A DNA stretch of 64,000 nt from the NCBI GenBank assembly GCA_000711775.1, contig ARYC01018558.1:28612-92611 (forward strand), read 5' to 3'. This DNA comes from Oxytricha trifallax (lineage: Eukaryota > Ciliophora > Spirotrichea > Sporadotrichida > Oxytrichidae). Position 1 is the first letter of the stretch. Each line of letters begins with the position of its first letter. Made by a program: the position numbers and the translations under genes. Under the pieces are notes generated by a model that saw nothing but the letters and a program-made list of their open reading frames with translations, was not told the DNA's origin and did not search any database. This document shows positions 61,130-64,000 of this stretch, piece by piece.

Positions 61130-64000
61130 ATGTTCTCTTGCTCAATTGTTCCAACCTATTAACAGTTTTAATTTGCGAGTTTTTTTTTTTAAGCAAACAG
61201 CCTATTTGAAGCTATTTTTTGAATAAATTCTTATAAATAGATTGCAGAACAATGACTTTATTATTTATCATTTTTTATAATAAATTAAAGTTTTATTTTA
61301 CCATAAGAAGCAATTAAGCTTAACAAAGGAAGATAATATATTGATGTTTTTAAAAAAAATACATTTCTAAGATTACAAAGATAAATATTTTTTACTCTAA
61401 AAAATATAAAATAAAATTATAATAAATTTATTTATAAATAGACTAATTTTTAACATTTAATTAAAATCAAAAAAACTTAATATTTTTTTATTTAGAATTA
61501 ATAAATCGATTTTCTAATGTAAATATATAAAATCAGCAAATTATAACTGTAATGTTAAGGAATTATTACTATGTTCCTCGTATTTAAGCAGCAACTTGTA
61601 GTAAATCAATGTATCTTAGGGCAAGTTATCTTATAGAACAGATGGAACATAGAAAAAATAAAGATCAACCATTAAGCTCCATTCTAAAGATGCTTTAACT
61701 TAAATTATAATTATTTAGTTAGGAATTTAAGGTTTTAAACTAATTAGTAATAACCGTTATATGTTAATTGGCGGATGGAAGATATCTTTTTTGAAATATC
61801 TTATTACCTTCAAACTTAATTGGATTCTATTATTATTTTAAAAGATTGTGTAATGCTTTTTTCATATTAAATTATTTTTTTATAATTGATAGAAAAGGAA
61901 GCACCAAAAAGCGAGTAAAGACTCTTGATTAATGGAAGGGCTATGCTAGAACGATTATTGATAAAAGCGAGAAGCTAAACTACAGATATATGAGGAAAGA
62001 ACCCCTACTATTAAAAACTTGATTAGCTTGCTTGAGTAAGATGTGTGAACTAGATTATCATTTAGGCAACATATTGAATAAAGAGGGTTTGAGCTTATAT
62101 GAAGGAAATCAACGGAAAAATTCCCGGTTATCCATAAAAATTAAAACTTTTCGTATCACAAATAATTTGAAATTAGAAAATACCAAGGACCTTGATGATT
62201 CTTAAGCGGAAAATATGTTTTTAATTGCTTCTGGTTCATCATGAGAAGTTAGATTTTATTATTTTTGGCAATTCATTGTTTTTGGTGGTCTATATTGTGA
62301 TCCATAGTTTAAGGTTCTGCATCTTTGAATAGTAAATGGTTGTAAGATTATATTTTTCTAATTCAAAAATTGATTTGTCAGTCAAGCCAAATCTCCTCCT
62401 GAACTATGAATCGTTTAATAGACCTTTCCATTCTAAACTAAGTCTTTGGGTTAGCACTGATAATTAAGATTACACTTCCTTTTAATCTGTAATTTTGAGT
62501 ATTAATCTTGCTAGCTTCTTTTGAAGGTGCACTCTTTAGCTCATCATCTATTGATAGTAACAGGCAAGAATTGAGTACTATATATCTCTAAACAGTTCAC
62601 TTTATCTCCTGTTTAGAATATGGGCAAAATTTTACCACAAAGCAAATAAAAAAATAACCTGGAATAGAAGTGGAATTATAATGAATTTGGTTATTGGTTT
62701 ATCTTAATCAAAATTTGTTAATTAAATTTTTACTCATGCCATAACTTCTATATTCTTATATTCTTACTCTTAATTAAATTGAAATAATGGTAAATTAGTT
62801 TAATTGAACATTACTCATTTTGATTATATCACATAAAACTGCAATATAAGTTTTGATTTCGTTTTTTAAACATTATTCGGAGTAATTTTATTATTTAATA
62901 TACTAAAACTGATTAAGTTTATTTTATGAATCAGAGCAAATTTATTCAATAAAAAAATTCTGCTATAAGATATATTTATATTGTTTTAAATTTTAACAAT
63001 TGAATAAAGTTTTATAAATTTTGATGATAATATATGAAACTGATAAAATAAGGAAATCTTTACAGTACTATCTACTTCTATTTTAAAGTTTAAACAGTTT
63101 TATAAATAATTTTAAAGTGAAAAACTGTACTTAATTCACATTTTAGAGTTATTCATATTATTTTATCGGGGAAAAGAAAATAAAAACGTCTTTATTTAAA
63201 ACAAAACTTTTATTTAGTTTATAAAATAGTTGATGTTAAAGTACAATTAAATGCACATTCATTATATCTGACTATATCTTTTATTGAAAGTTCAATGTAT
63301 TTGCTTTTATATTAAACATATAGCAATATAATTTATTTAATTCATTCGACAGCTCAAACTTAATTATTTTTTAAGTAGTCACAGTTCTTAAGTTTCATTA
63401 TAGAGTAATTTTATATTAAATTTATTCTATATTGATGATAAATTTAATACGTCATTTTATTAAACAAGGCAATTAATTATTTTCAGAATTTTAAAGTAGG
63501 AATCCAGATCATTAATGGTATAGCATTTTTATTAACTTTACTCAAGAATTTTCAGCATGAGATTAAAGCCTTAACAAGAAGAGCTTATTGATTAAATTGA
63601 GTTTTTCATTCACCAATTATTTATTATTCAATATATAAAATAAATTTAAAAAAAGCTACAATTAGAATTTTAAAATAGAAAAAGCCGATTTAATTATATC
63701 TATCACGAATTTGATATGCAGATTAGGAGGATTTTTAATTAAACACACTAGTCTTCAAAATAAGCATATAAATAGTTTGTGTGTGATAAGCATGCGGGCT
63801 ATATGATGACAATAGATCAGTTGAACACCTTAACTTCGCTCATTTACAAAGCAATGTGTCCCCGATTATAGCTGTGATATGAACGTCATATATATATCGT
63901 AATTCTAAAGGCACCATCATTTCTTTCAGAGGTGACAGTACAAGCATGTCCCATTCTTCTATATAGGGAGCAGTTTGATAAGTGATATAGTTCAGAATTT
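61130..64000. other. AT-rich DNA, nothing recognised
   Basis: Flank of TBE copy 2. Slightly less AT-rich patches near 61890-62110, 62400-62560 and 63770-63960 gave no convincing reading frame. No repeats or RNA genes were identified. Confidence 0.45.

Noticed and set aside
1..64000. CRISPR arrays, rRNA or bacterial operons
   Set aside because: No regularly spaced direct repeats with unique spacers, no rRNA-like blocks, and the code and composition are those of a ciliate germline.

Overview
The window looks like germline (micronuclear) DNA from a spirotrichous ciliate of the Oxytricha type. Three things point there. (1) It is very AT-rich with almost no conventional genes. (2) Every coding region recognisable by homology is continuous only if TAA and TAG are read as glutamine and TGA as stop (ciliate code 6). 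(3) It holds a 4.07-kb telomere-bearing transposon (TBE) at 28282..32351. That element has C4A4-type inverted ends, an AAT target duplication, and the three known TBE genes with products of the expected size: a 57-kDa zinc-finger kinase, a 22-kDa protein and a 42-kDa transposase. A second, decayed TBE lies at about 54480..61126.

Layout. 1-13 kb: AT-rich DNA with scattered islands of higher GC that may be macronuclear-destined segments or gene relics (739-969, 3.0-4.8 kb, 5.5-7.2 kb, about 10 kb). 13.2-16.0 kb: a broken LINE with an AP-endonuclease and a reverse transcriptase, cut off by a 2.2-kb element (16005..18228) with tandem-repeat inverted ends and an 8-bp duplication. 18.5-25.6 kb: a decayed unit made of a minus-strand SF2 helicase, a plus-strand homologue of the TBE 22-kDa protein and a minus-strand Tc1/IS630-type transposase. 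Its gene order and orientation copy those of TBE, but a helicase stands where TBE has its zinc-finger kinase. The helicase is interrupted by a nearly complete Merlin (IS1016/ISXO2-type) transposon at 21265..22997 and by a foldback element. 26-34 kb: foldback elements flanking the first TBE. 34-54 kb: mostly AT-rich DNA with foldback elements and a few protein-like islands. 54-61 kb: the second TBE, interrupted by a 3-kb Merlin-like element that holds a further foldback. 61-64 kb: AT-rich DNA with nothing recognisable.

How the parts relate. Almost everything recognisable is transposon, often nested, which gives a relative insertion order (for example TBE copy 2, then the 55128..58125 element inside it). 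Three insertions share GG-starting inverted ends and perfect 8-bp duplications with the Merlin element and look like non-autonomous relatives of it. A separate family of roughly 400-bp foldbacks duplicates TA. The strongest candidate for something undescribed is the helicase-bearing TBE relative. Host-gene pieces are reported at low confidence, because with only one stop codon long open frames are common in AT-rich DNA.
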